Assembly (NCBI GenBank): GCA_017433295.1
Contig: JAFRHL010000051.1
Location: 1-64,000, forward strand
Reading direction: 5' to 3'
Source: Eubacterium sp.
GTDB lineage: Bacteria; Bacillota; Clostridia; Lachnospirales; Lachnospiraceae
DNA: 64,000 bases
Shown: one piece after another, positions 1-7,230 of the stretch
How the letters are laid out: every line of letters begins with the position of its first letter
How positions within the stretch are numbered: position 1 is the first letter of the stretch
Translations under genes and position numbers: made by a program
The notes under the pieces: model-generated
Told to the model about the DNA's origin: nothing
Seen by the model: the letters and a program-made list of their open reading frames with translations, nothing else
The model's database searches: none

Positions 1-276
1 ATAATTTGCATATCCAATCAATCAAATATTGTTGATCATTCCTGATAACCTGATCAGGGAAGGCGGTCGATTGCTAACTGGGTATTTTTATTTTATACCT
101 TCCGTTCATCTTAGCAAATACTAAGAAATTGCTAAGAAAACAAACTCAACACAGCATGACTGAAGACATTTTTGATGGACTGGATTCAACTTGCAAGTGC
201 CTGGAAAACCGCTTAAATAAAGGTTTTCCGCAACTCATACAAACCAAACAAAAACAGGATATCGAACATATGTTCT
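1..276. other. Non-coding stretch left of the tRNA fragment
   Basis: I find no convincing gene here. Three GCTAA/TTAGC motifs (73, 111, 131) match the array right of the tRNA fragment. A short perfect hairpin lies at 203-229 (GGAAAACC/GGTTTTCC) without a following T run. The 5' half of a tRNA-Arg is not recognisable next to the 3' half, so this is not a complete tRNA gene. Confidence 0.5.
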
Positions 277-320
277 CCCTCCTAAGCGGTAGGCCGGAGG
301 TTCAAATCCTCTCGGGGACG
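277..320 (+). tRNA. tRNA-Arg(CCT) 3'-end fragment, probable att core
   Basis: The stretch reads as the 3' half of a tRNA: anticodon loop CTCCTAA (anticodon CCT), anticodon-stem 3' strand GCGGT, a short variable loop, a T arm with stem GGAGG/CCTCT around loop TTCAAAT (296-312), acceptor 3' strand CGGGGAC and discriminator G at 320. The 5' half is missing. Many ICE integrases target tRNA 3' ends, and a segment running from the anticodon loop to the 3' end is a usual identity block. The orientation would put an element on the left, so a tandem junction or circular form is possible. Confidence 0.65.
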
Positions 321-325
321 CTGGG

Positions 326-371
326 AAAAAATGGAATGGCATGGACTTTTCTCCATCTCATTCCATTTTTT
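326..371 (+). terminator. Hairpin terminator after the tRNA fragment
   Basis: Arms AAAAAATGGAATG (326-338) and CATTCCATTTTTT (359-371) are perfectly complementary and end in a T run. The A/T tracts in both arms make it a candidate bidirectional terminator. Confidence 0.6.
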
Positions 372-729
372 GTTATCCTTTGAAATCATCAAAAATGCCC
401 TGATATCTGCTAATCAAACAGATAGCCAGATTAGCAGGCAGCTAACCAAAAAGGCTTTTAGCTAATCAATGAGAAATTATCCGCAGCTAATCAGAAGTGA
501 GTGAGTCGAATCAAGCCTGGATAAGATTGGGAAATCTGTGTAAAATGCAGTCTTTGAAGGAAGCACAGACCCTTTTCTGAAGCCATTTTTGAGGATGTCA
601 GCCTGAAAAAGGCCTTTGGGAATGAAGAAAAATCACTTCCTCAATGTCAGCTAATTATGACGGGGATGTGATTAGCAGAACAATAGAATAATATTTAGCT
701 GTGCTAAGCAGCTAATTTTTACAAATGGG

Positions 730-781
730 AAGCCCGTTTGGATTGGATCATTGTATATGGTTTTATCCAGACGGGCTTTTT
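730..781 (+). terminator. Leader terminator/attenuator upstream of the par operon
   Basis: Arms AGCCCGTTTGGAT (730-742) and ATCCAGACGGGCT (765-777) pair with one G-T wobble and are followed by TTTTTC. The hairpin ends about 25 bases before the first parB start, so it could attenuate par/rep transcription or insulate it from upstream reading. Confidence 0.65.
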
Positions 782-804
782 CTATTTAAAGAAAGGATGA
801 TGTT

Positions 805-1710
805 ATGGAAATTGTCAGCCAGAACCAGATTCCGAAGGAAGAAAGGGAGATGATCATCGAGATCGCTATAGAGAGGCTCCGCGATTTCAAAAGGCACCCT
901 TTTAAGGTCAAAGATGACTGGCAGATGAGGGAACTAAAAGACAGTATCGCAAAATATGGAGTGCTTATCCCTATCATCGTCAGGCCGGATCCGGATGGGG
1001 TCTATGAGATCATTTCCGGGCACAGAAGGAAATATGCAGCAAAGGAAGTCGGCTATGAAAAGGTCCCTGTCATCATCCGTGTCATGTCGGATGATGAGGC
1101 TGTCCTGGCCATGATCGACTCTAATCTGCAGAGAGACCAACTCAGTTATAGTGAGAAGGCCTTTGCCTACAAGATGAAATATGAAGCATTGAAAAAGGTC
1201 TCCAGAAAGAGAAAAAATGTTGGTGGTCAAGTTGGCCACTATCTCAAGGGAAAGAAAACCATTGAGATTCTGGGGGAAGAAGGCGGCGACAGCGCAAAAC
1301 AGGTTCAGAGATATCTGAAGATCGCAGACCTGATACCGGAACTCCTGGAACGGCTGGATGAAGGCGGAATATCCTTCAATCCGGCTTATGAGATCTCCTT
1401 CCTGTCAGAACTGGAGCAGAAATCCCTGATTGATGCCATGGAATATACACAGGCATCGCCCTCCCTCTCCCAGGCACAGAGGATGAAACGGCTCAGTAAA
1501 GAAAAGGCACTGACTTTAAAGGAGATGAAGAAGATCCTGGCAGAGATAAAAAAGGGAGAGATCAGCAGAGTTACTTTCAAAAATGAGCAGCTTCATCAGT
1601 ATTTCCCGAAGAATTATACAGCAGAAATGATGAAAAAAGAGATCCTGGATATCTTACAGATCTGGATGAATCATTACTGGACCAGAAAAGGAGGAAATGA
1701 AAATGTGTAA
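805..1710 (+). CDS. ParB/Spo0J-family partition protein (first copy)
   Basis: A 301-residue ParB-like DNA-binding protein. The N-terminal ParB/sulfiredoxin fold shows ISGHRRKYAA (about residues 71-80), corresponding to the nucleotide-binding GxRR motif, and DSNLQRD about 35 residues later. A helix-turn-helix region with SAKQVQRYLKIADLIPELL follows. It would bind a centromere-like site and be positioned by the adjacent ParA, stabilising the circular form. The start has an AAAGAAAGGATG leader. The end overlaps the parA start region, so the genes are coupled. A second ParB follows parA. The match to ParB is clear; the site it binds is unknown. Confidence 0.88.
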   Translation: MEIVSQNQIPKEEREMIIEIAIERLRDFKRHPFKVKDDWQMRELKDSIAKYGVLIPIIVRPDPDGVYEIISGHRRKYAAKEVGYEKVPVIIRVMSDDEAVLAMIDSNLQRDQLSYSEKAFAYKMKYEALKKVSRKRKNVGGQVGHYLKGKKTIEILGEEGGDSAKQVQRYLKIADLIPELLERLDEGGISFNPAYEISFLSELEQKSLIDAMEYTQASPSLSQAQRMKRLSKEKALTLKEMKKILAEIKKGEISRVTFKNEQLHQYFPKNYTAEMMKKEILDILQIWMNHYWTRKGGNENV

Positions 1711-2488
1711 GGTAATCTGTTTATGTAACCAGAAAGGAGGGGTTGCAAAAACAACCTCGACAGTAAATTTAGGTGTGGGGCTTGCAAGAGAAGGGAAAAA
1801 GGTCCTTTTAATAGATGCTGATCCCCAGGGGAGCCTGACTGCAAGTCTGGGATATGTGGAACCAGATGATATAGGCATTACTCTCGCATCAATTATGATG
1901 GCTATCATCAATGAGGAGGACTTTCTGCCAAAAGAAGGTATCCTTCATCATATGGAGAATGTGGATCTGCTGCCGGCCAACATCGAATTATCCGCACTGG
2001 AGATATCCATGGGGAATGTTATGAGCCGGGAAGTGATATTAAAGGAATATATTGAGATGATGCGGGCTTATTACGAATATATCCTGATTGATTGTATGCC
2101 CTCTCTCGGTATCATGACGATCAATGCCCTGGCAGCATCAGATTCCGTTATCATACCTGTGCAGGCAGCTTATCTTCAGGTAAAAGGTCTCCAGCAGCTG
2201 ATCCGGACCATATCCATGGTAAAGAAAAGGCTGAACAGGAAACTTTTCTTTGAAGGAATCCTGCTTACCATGGTTGATTTCAGGACCAATTACGCAAAAG
2301 ATGTATATGCCAGGGTGAAAGAGACATACGGCTCGCAGATCAATATATTTAATACCAGGATACCTATGTCAGTGAAAGCATCAGAAGCCAGTGCTGAGGG
2401 AGTGAGTATTTACCGGCACTGTCCCAAGAATAAAGTCGCTGTTTCCTATAGAAATTTCACAAAGGAGGTTCTGAGTTATGAAGGCTAG
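1703..2488 (+). CDS. parA: ParA/Soj-family partition ATPase
   Basis: A 261-residue ParA ATPase. It opens with the deviant Walker A motif KGGVAKTT (residues 11-18) followed by STVNLG, then LLIDADPQG (Walker A') and later ILIDCMPSLG (Walker B). Such ATPases move ParB-bound DNA over the nucleoid. I chose ATG 1703 because AGGAGG (1689-1694) is 8 bases upstream; the ATG at 1697 is only 2 bases from it. The gene overlaps the ends of both flanking parB genes, giving a compact parB-parA-parB operon. Confidence 0.93.
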   Translation: MCKVICLCNQKGGVAKTTSTVNLGVGLAREGKKVLLIDADPQGSLTASLGYVEPDDIGITLASIMMAIINEEDFLPKEGILHHMENVDLLPANIELSALEISMGNVMSREVILKEYIEMMRAYYEYILIDCMPSLGIMTINALAASDSVIIPVQAAYLQVKGLQQLIRTISMVKKRLNRKLFFEGILLTMVDFRTNYAKDVYARVKETYGSQINIFNTRIPMSVKASEASAEGVSIYRHCPKNKVAVSYRNFTKEVLSYEG

Positions 2489-3386
2489 AAGCGGAGAAAA
2501 AATTAAGATGGCAAGTCTGGAGGAACTGCTGGGAGTTCCCGGGGAAGAAAGTTCTTCTGAGGTAGAGATCAGACTGATCCACAGCTTCAAGAACCATCCT
2601 TTTAAGGTTATTGATGATGATAAGATGAATGATCTTGTGGAAAGCATAAAGGAACACGGTGTCCTCTCTCCTGTTTTGTTAAGACCTGATGGTAATAATA
2701 CCTATGAAATGATTTCCGGGCATAGGAGACTTCATGCAGCTGAGCTGGCAGGTCTTACTACGGTACCGGCATTTATAAGGGATATGACGGACGACGAATC
2801 GACCATAATTATGGTGGATTCGAACATCCAACGGGAGGAGCTGTTACCAAGTGAAAAGGCATTTGCTTATAAAATGAAAATGGCTGCAATGAAGAGGCAG
2901 GGAGCCAGAAGTGATTTATCTTCGTGCCAAAATGGCACGAGGTTTAGAGCAGATCATTTAATGTCTGAGCAATTTGGAGAAAGCGCACGAAGCATTCAAC
3001 GCTACATTCGTCTCACTAATCTAATACCGGATCTGCTGGATATGGTAGATAAAAAACGCCTTAACTTCACAATAGCTGTTGATATCTCCTACATTAACAA
3101 AGACATTCAAACCTGGATTTACGAATACATACGTGACAATGGATTTATAAAACCAAACCAGGTAGCAGCACTCAGAAAATATCTGGAGCAGGGAACAGTC
3201 AACCAACCATTGATGATCAGTATATTTAACAGCTGCATTGAGTTAAAACCAAAGGCCAAAAAGATAACACTGTCAGAAAAGAAACTAAAAAAATATTTTC
3301 CGCCAGAGTATTCCAATGAAGAAATGGAGCAGGTGATTGAAAATCTGCTGGAAAACTGGAAAAGACAACAGGAGGGTTCAAGATGA
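2478..3386 (+). CDS. ParB/Spo0J-family partition protein (second copy)
   Basis: A 302-residue ParB-like protein clearly paralogous to the one before parA: both have NHPFKV/RHPFKV, ISGHRR, DSNxQR, SEKAFAYKMK and a C-terminal YFPxxY segment. It has ISGHRRLHAAE and a helix-turn-helix region SARSIQRYIRLTNLIPDLL. An AGGAGG precedes ATG 2478, which overlaps the parA end. The stop overlaps the next start as ATGA. The two ParBs differ most between the nucleotide-binding and HTH regions, so they may recognise different sites or one may be regulatory. Confidence 0.88.
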   Translation: MKARSGEKIKMASLEELLGVPGEESSSEVEIRLIHSFKNHPFKVIDDDKMNDLVESIKEHGVLSPVLLRPDGNNTYEMISGHRRLHAAELAGLTTVPAFIRDMTDDESTIIMVDSNIQREELLPSEKAFAYKMKMAAMKRQGARSDLSSCQNGTRFRADHLMSEQFGESARSIQRYIRLTNLIPDLLDMVDKKRLNFTIAVDISYINKDIQTWIYEYIRDNGFIKPNQVAALRKYLEQGTVNQPLMISIFNSCIELKPKAKKITLSEKKLKKYFPPEYSNEEMEQVIENLLENWKRQQEGSR

Positions 3387-3733
3387 CAAAGAGATATTAT
3401 TACAGAAAGAATGCAGATGGTTACACATTTATCAGAATACCTAAGCTCCTGGTAACAGACGAACTTTTCTCTTCTGTTACGATTCAGGCAAAAATACTTT
3501 ACGGTCTTCTACTCGACCGGATGGGCTTGTCTGTCAAATATAAATGGATAGATGAAAAGAATCGGGTATATGTGATCTATCCCCTTCGGGAGATCCAGGA
3601 GGATCTGGGCATTTCCAGAAAGAAGGCATAGGAGTATCTAAAAGAGTTGGAATGTGCAGGACTTCTTGAAAGGCAGCACAGGGGATTCGGTCTCCCCTGC
3701 CTGCTCTACATCAAGAACTTTAATGCAGCCTGA
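3383..3733 (+). pseudogene. RepA N-terminal-domain copy broken by an in-frame stop
   Basis: The reading frame starts at an ATGA overlap with the second parB. It encodes a RepA_N-like domain (TFIRIPKLLVT, ILYGLLLDRMGLSVK) matching the start of the next gene (FYRVPKLLFT, LLYGLMLDRMSLSVK). A TAG at 3629-3631 interrupts it after 82 residues. The same frame then continues with family-like sequence (EYLKELECAGLLERQHRGFG) to a TGA at 3731-3733. Even with readthrough it lacks the C-terminal half of RepA. It is probably a decayed or truncated duplicate of repA; the 82-residue product could still be made. Confidence 0.75.
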
Positions 3734-3785
3734 TGATAAGGAGAGTTTGAAGGAACAAAAAATACTGAATGGAAGGAGGTATTGA

Positions 3786-4991
3786 ATGGCACAGAAAATG
3801 ACTTTTAACTATTTTTACGGGAATGAAGCGGATCAGTATAGTTTCTATCGTGTACCGAAATTATTATTCACCAATGATTATTTCAGGGATCTTTCCAGTG
3901 ATGCGAAGCTGCTTTATGGTCTGATGCTGGACAGAATGTCATTGTCAGTCAAGAATCATTGGTTTGATGATAAGAACAGAGCGTATATATACTTTTCCAT
4001 TGAGGACATTATGGAACTGTTGAACTGCGGTAAGAATAAGGCAGTAAAATCCCTTCGTGAACTTGATGATGAATCAGGAATAGGGCTGATTGAAAAACGA
4101 AGGCAGGGATTTGGAAAGGCAAACATCATCTATGTGAAATCTTTTCTCATAAATGAGGAATCGGACCAAAAAAGGGAATCTGTCATAGATAGTGACAGCA
4201 TTACTACCGTTATGCCCCAGGCAGGGAATATCATTTTGGAAGACTCCAATCAATATGACTATCAGCGAGTGAACGAAATCCCTGCAGGTTCTGAGCATGT
4301 GGCGGAGAAACAGAGGTTTACAGATCATACTTCTGATAAGGTGATCAATACACAAGAAGTTTATAATGTAAACTTCAAGAATCCCTTAAAACAAACTTCA
4401 AGAATCCCTCAAAATAAACTTCAAGAAGTTTACAAAACAAACCCTAATAATACTTACTATAGTGATACTGACAATAGTTATAATCAATCGTATCGAATCT
4501 CATCTGAGAACCAGAATTATATCCATAGTCCAGAGAATAACAAACGATGCGATAGCGATACGAGTTTCGGAACACAAGAAGCACAACTGGATCCAATCTC
4601 TATGTCCGATGGAGGTTTTGATACTTTGCGGACATATCAGGATTTTGTCAGAAAGAATATAGAGTATGACACCCTGATGGAGGCCAGGCCTGATGATAGG
4701 GATCTCATCCGGCAGATCTGTGACCTGATCGTTGAAGTAGTCTTAAGCAGGAGTAAAGAGATCGTTGTGGCAAGCTGCAGGTATCCGGCAGAGCTTGTTC
4801 GGAGCAGGTTCCTGAAGCTGAACTATGACCATATCTTGTACGTACTTGACTGCCTGGATAAAACAACCACAAAGGTTAAGAATATCAGGAAATATCTGAT
4901 GGCAGCACTATTCAATGCTCCGGTGACTATTGATGGATACTATCGGTCTGAGGTCAGGCATGATATGTCCGGAGATGCTGCTAACCTATAG
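3786..4991 (+). CDS. repA: Replication initiator protein A (RepA_N family)
   Basis: A 401-residue initiator. The N-terminal RepA_N winged-helix domain covers about residues 1-125 (FYRVPKLLFT, LLYGLMLDRMSLSVK, GKNKAVKSLRELD). A polar linker of about 150 residues follows, then a C-terminal DUF6017-type domain (LIRQICDLIVEVV, LNYDHILYVLDCLDK, NIRKYLMAALFNAP). RepA_N proteins start theta replication of Gram-positive plasmids and occur in many ICEs, where they probably support autonomous replication of the circle. GGAGG sits upstream of ATG 3786. The linker DNA holds 23-bp iterons, fitting the known placement of RepA_N origins inside rep genes. Confidence 0.9.
   Translation: MAQKMTFNYFYGNEADQYSFYRVPKLLFTNDYFRDLSSDAKLLYGLMLDRMSLSVKNHWFDDKNRAYIYFSIEDIMELLNCGKNKAVKSLRELDDESGIGLIEKRRQGFGKANIIYVKSFLINEESDQKRESVIDSDSITTVMPQAGNIILEDSNQYDYQRVNEIPAGSEHVAEKQRFTDHTSDKVINTQEVYNVNFKNPLKQTSRIPQNKLQEVYKTNPNNTYYSDTDNSYNQSYRISSENQNYIHSPENNKRCDSDTSFGTQEAQLDPISMSDGGFDTLRTYQDFVRKNIEYDTLMEARPDDRDLIRQICDLIVEVVLSRSKEIVVASCRYPAELVRSRFLKLNYDHILYVLDCLDKTTTKVKNIRKYLMAALFNAPVTIDGYYRSEVRHDMSGDAANL
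4353..4427 (+). repeat. 23-bp iterons inside repA, candidate replication origin
   Basis: CAAGAA recurs at 4353, 4376, 4399 and 4422, exactly 23 bp apart. The core AAACTTCAAGAATCCCT is identical in the second and third copies; AAACTTCAAGAA recurs in the fourth. Because 23 is not a multiple of three, the repeat is not a protein repeat, so it must matter as DNA. AT-rich DNA follows to about 4520. RepA_N replicons often carry oriV iterons within the rep coding sequence. Confidence 0.75.
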
Positions 4992-5018
4992 TAATACATT
5001 TACAGGTGAATAAAGAAA

Positions 5019-5693
5019 ATGTTTAAGAAAAATATATTCAATAATTTGGATTTGTCGTACATGGGCGATTATGAAAATGCCAGACAGCATATTGATATAC
5101 ATCTTGTAGACCAGAGTAAGAAAGGGACAGTAGATGATATTTTAGCCAAACAGGATTGCGGATTGTTTACAGCTACTTACCGGATTGTTCTGGAAGATGA
5201 TGAAGAGGGGAGGTATTTTATAGCTGTCACAAAAGAAATTCTGAAGGAATGGGATGTAACCTTGGAACAGATGCATGAAGATGCCCTTGCAAATCAGGGT
5301 GTATTCCTTTATGAACTCAAAAATGAGATTACCGATTTGGAAATGGATGGAGCCACCCAAGATATTAAGAAAGTCTCAGAGGATCAGTTAAAAGACAAGG
5401 GAAAAGCAAGAAAACCCGTGTATATTTTGACGAACGAGTCAGCAATGGATGGTTCATCTCTTATACTGAATTCCAGGATTATGAATGACTTATGCGCAGT
5501 TTTGGGTAGGAAGGCATATATACTTCCCTATTCTTCCAGCCATTCGGTTGTGATACCTTCAGGTGACAAGGCAAAGGAACTTGCCATTGAAATAAAAAAC
5601 ATTATCTGCGATAAGGTTTCAGAAGAAGAACGATTAACTGACAGGATATTTACATATAGCATAGGAAAAGGATTGGAACCATATGATATCTAA
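5019..5693 (+). CDS. DUF5688-like protein, short form
   Basis: A 224-residue soluble protein without a known reaction. Its second half (VYILTNESAMDGSSLILNS, KAYILPYSSSHSVVIPSG) matches the C-terminal half of the 374-residue protein at 53167 (IIVTNEAQVQGASAMFYDG, LYILPSSKHEVIVLP). The two are distant paralogues, and I place both in the DUF5688 family from memory. This copy is about 150 residues shorter. It follows repA by 27 bases and probably belongs to the same transcript. Function unknown. Confidence 0.65.
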   Translation: MFKKNIFNNLDLSYMGDYENARQHIDIHLVDQSKKGTVDDILAKQDCGLFTATYRIVLEDDEEGRYFIAVTKEILKEWDVTLEQMHEDALANQGVFLYELKNEITDLEMDGATQDIKKVSEDQLKDKGKARKPVYILTNESAMDGSSLILNSRIMNDLCAVLGRKAYILPYSSSHSVVIPSGDKAKELAIEIKNIICDKVSEEERLTDRIFTYSIGKGLEPYDI

Positions 5694-5720
5694 GCACAAT
5701 GGAAAGAATGAGGTGTGATT

Positions 5721-6008
5721 ATGATTATTATTAAGGCATTAGCCAAAGTGTTGTTATTCCCGATATGGCTTATACTTACAGCCTTATGGCTGGTTATGAA
5801 GGCCATTGTATCAGTATACAGCTTTTTAAGGATTTTCATTGGGACAGGCCTGACTCTTCTGATCATTGGGACAGCCATATGCTATCAGGACTGGATCCAG
5901 GTAATATTCCTGGGAGCTATTTTTGGATTTCTGTTTCTTATTATGGCAGCAGGAACATTTATAGAAGTGGTATTAGACAACATGAGGCAGGAAATCTTGG
6001 ATATGTAG
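5721..6008 (+). CDS. Small hydrophobic membrane protein
   Basis: A 95-residue protein, mostly membrane: hydrophobic stretches at about residues 5-35 and 42-85 suggest two to three helices, with a short acidic end (VVLDNMRQEILDM). I chose ATG 5721, 7 bases after TGAGG (5709-5713), over the in-frame GTG at 5715. A longer overlapping frame (5765-6145) lacks these features. It lies in the rep operon after the DUF5688-like gene. No family recognised; no function assigned. Confidence 0.6.
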   Translation: MIIIKALAKVLLFPIWLILTALWLVMKAIVSVYSFLRIFIGTGLTLLIIGTAICYQDWIQVIFLGAIFGFLFLIMAAGTFIEVVLDNMRQEILDM

Positions 6009-6081
6009 ATAATAGGCCTGCCAGCCAAATGGAAGACAACATCAATTTCAATCATGCTAAAATAAATACAAAGGAAGGAAC

Positions 6082-6474
6082 ATGGAAAAAAAGAACGATT
6101 ATATACAACTTCCGCCTATCCCAGGGGATGCAGATCCAGATGTAGTAAGGATGATCTGGGAGTATATGCAGATTACGGAAAAGATTCAGGAACAGGCTGG
6201 TAAAAAGACAGATTGGCCAGACCATGTCTTTAAAATTTGCATTGATGAGGAGGCAAAGATCAAGACCAGTTGTTCTGATGATATAGAATTCAGAGAATCA
6301 TTGAATGAATATCTTGCCGGTATCATATTAGAGATAAGTCAGTTTACATGCTGGTTTTACAAGCAGGCATACCACCACAGGAAAAGGATAGACAGGATCA
6401 TCAAAGAGCATCCCGAGATTAAAGATCTGTTCAGGGTCATAAACACTGTGTTTGGATCCATGCGGACATTATAA
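6082..6474 (+). CDS. Hypothetical protein, first of a tandem pair
   Basis: A 130-residue soluble protein. It shares its layout with the next gene: a start EKKNDYIQLPP matching EKKEYIQLPP, an early DPDVVRMIWEYMQ matching DPNLVKLMWVYVQ, and a central ISQFTCWFYKQAY matching TSQFACWLYETIY. The pair is an old tandem duplication. A GGAAGGAA sequence precedes the start. It is cotranscribed with the rep region. I do not recognise the family; the conserved SQF-x-CW-x-Y motif is the best handle for a search. Confidence 0.6.
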   Translation: MEKKNDYIQLPPIPGDADPDVVRMIWEYMQITEKIQEQAGKKTDWPDHVFKICIDEEAKIKTSCSDDIEFRESLNEYLAGIILEISQFTCWFYKQAYHHRKRIDRIIKEHPEIKDLFRVINTVFGSMRTL

Positions 6475-6520
6475 TTGTCTTTTACATAGGATAGGCCCTG
6501 TTGGAAGGAAGGATATTATT

Positions 6521-6928
6521 GTGGAAAAAAAAGAATATATACAACTGCCGCCATTTAATAGAGGTACTGACCCCAATCTGGTAAAGCTGATGTGGGTATA
6601 TGTACAGCTTCCGGAGGATGAGCAGAAGGAAGTTAAAAAAATCATAATGAAAATGGACAAATTTAACGCCGGAATGGAAGTGGATAAAGAGGATGTCCAT
6701 ATGGTATCTTCTGAATACATAGAACCATTTAGAAAGGCACTTAAGGAAGTAATTGGAACAATCATTTTTGAGACAAGCCAGTTTGCATGCTGGTTGTATG
6801 AGACAATCTATGTCCATAATATCCCGGTGGAACAACTGATTGATGGGAATCCGGAATCGGAGGATCTGATCCGGTTTATGGATCAGGTGTTTAAGGATTT
6901 GAAAAATGGAGATATTCAGGGCAACTAA
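6521..6928 (+). CDS. Hypothetical protein, second of a tandem pair
   Basis: A 135-residue paralogue of the preceding gene, with the SQFACWLYE motif. I chose GTG 6521 because it aligns with the paralogue's start and has GGAAGGAAGG just upstream (6503-6512); the earlier in-frame ATG at 6452 lies inside the upstream gene. The protein is charged and soluble. It is the last + strand gene before a terminator at 6969, so it probably ends the par/rep transcript. Function unknown. Confidence 0.6.
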   Translation: MEKKEYIQLPPFNRGTDPNLVKLMWVYVQLPEDEQKEVKKIIMKMDKFNAGMEVDKEDVHMVSSEYIEPFRKALKEVIGTIIFETSQFACWLYETIYVHNIPVEQLIDGNPESEDLIRFMDQVFKDLKNGDIQGN

Positions 6929-6968
6929 TATGTACATTCATTATGAACGGACAGGCATAGAACTATTG

Positions 6969-6999
6969 AACCCGCTCCTGATACCAGGGGCGGGTTTTA
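6969..6999 (+). terminator. Terminator ending the par/rep transcript
   Basis: Arms AACCCGCTCCT (6969-6979) and AGGGGCGGGTT (6986-6996) pair with one wobble and are followed by TTAT. It separates the + strand rep operon from the - strand defence island. Confidence 0.7.
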
Positions 7000-7085
7000 T
7001 CTCTGTAAGAGACCCTGCTAAAGACCATCAGACCCTTTGCCTCCGATCTTATCAGATATTCAAGCGAAAATATAGACACGGATTA

Positions 7086-7226
7086 TTACACACTCACGGC
7101 CATACAGACAATGTCATGGACGAGAGCTGCTTTATCATGATGGTGCTCCTGTTTGAAATCCCACCACTCATCTTCACGCTGAATCTCAATTAGCACTTTT
7201 ATTTTGGACAGCAACTCTTCTTCCAT
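7086..7226 (-). pseudogene. Truncated AlbA_2/Schlafen-like ATP-binding protein
   Basis: A 46-residue frame starting 5 bases after the restriction specificity gene. Its sequence EIQREDEWWDFKQEHHHDKA then LVHDIVCMA is the typical N-terminus of AlbA_2 (AAA_4) putative DNA-binding proteins, which are about 400 residues long and often accompany phage-defence and RM genes. The similarity ends after CMAVSV at a TAA, so nearly all of the protein is lost. The remnant shows that the - strand operon once extended further left. Confidence 0.65.
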
Positions 7227-7230
7227 TGAA

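Larger units (their letters stand above)
73..715. repeat. Array of GCTAA/TTAGC motifs around the att core
   Basis: Thirteen copies of GCTAA or its complement lie at about 73, 111, 131, 409, 431, 441, 461, 486, 650, 672, 695, 703 and 711. A random 720-bp stretch would hold one or two. The longer consensus is CWGCTAATCA. Copies 407-415 and 429-437 form an inverted pair. The array lies on both sides of the tRNA fragment and just upstream of the par operon. It could be integrase/excisionase arm sites, a ParB-binding centromere, or a replication control region. The sequence alone does not decide. Confidence 0.6.

Noticed and set aside
203-229. GGAAAACC/GGTTTTCC hairpin as a terminator
   Set aside because: No T run follows and no upstream gene is visible.
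129-383. 84-codon frame on the + strand
   Set aside because: It runs through the tRNA fragment and a terminator hairpin, has no ribosome site and no protein-like pattern.
4462-4662. Short frame inside repA
   Set aside because: It lies in the repA linker in another frame, has no ribosome site and no recognisable family.
5765-6145. 126-codon frame overlapping the small membrane protein
   Set aside because: The overlapping frame at 5721 has membrane helices and a ribosome site; this one has neither and runs into the next gene.
6906-7193. 95-codon frame after the tandem paralogues
   Set aside because: It crosses a terminator and the AlbA_2-like remnant on the other strand; its sequence looks random.
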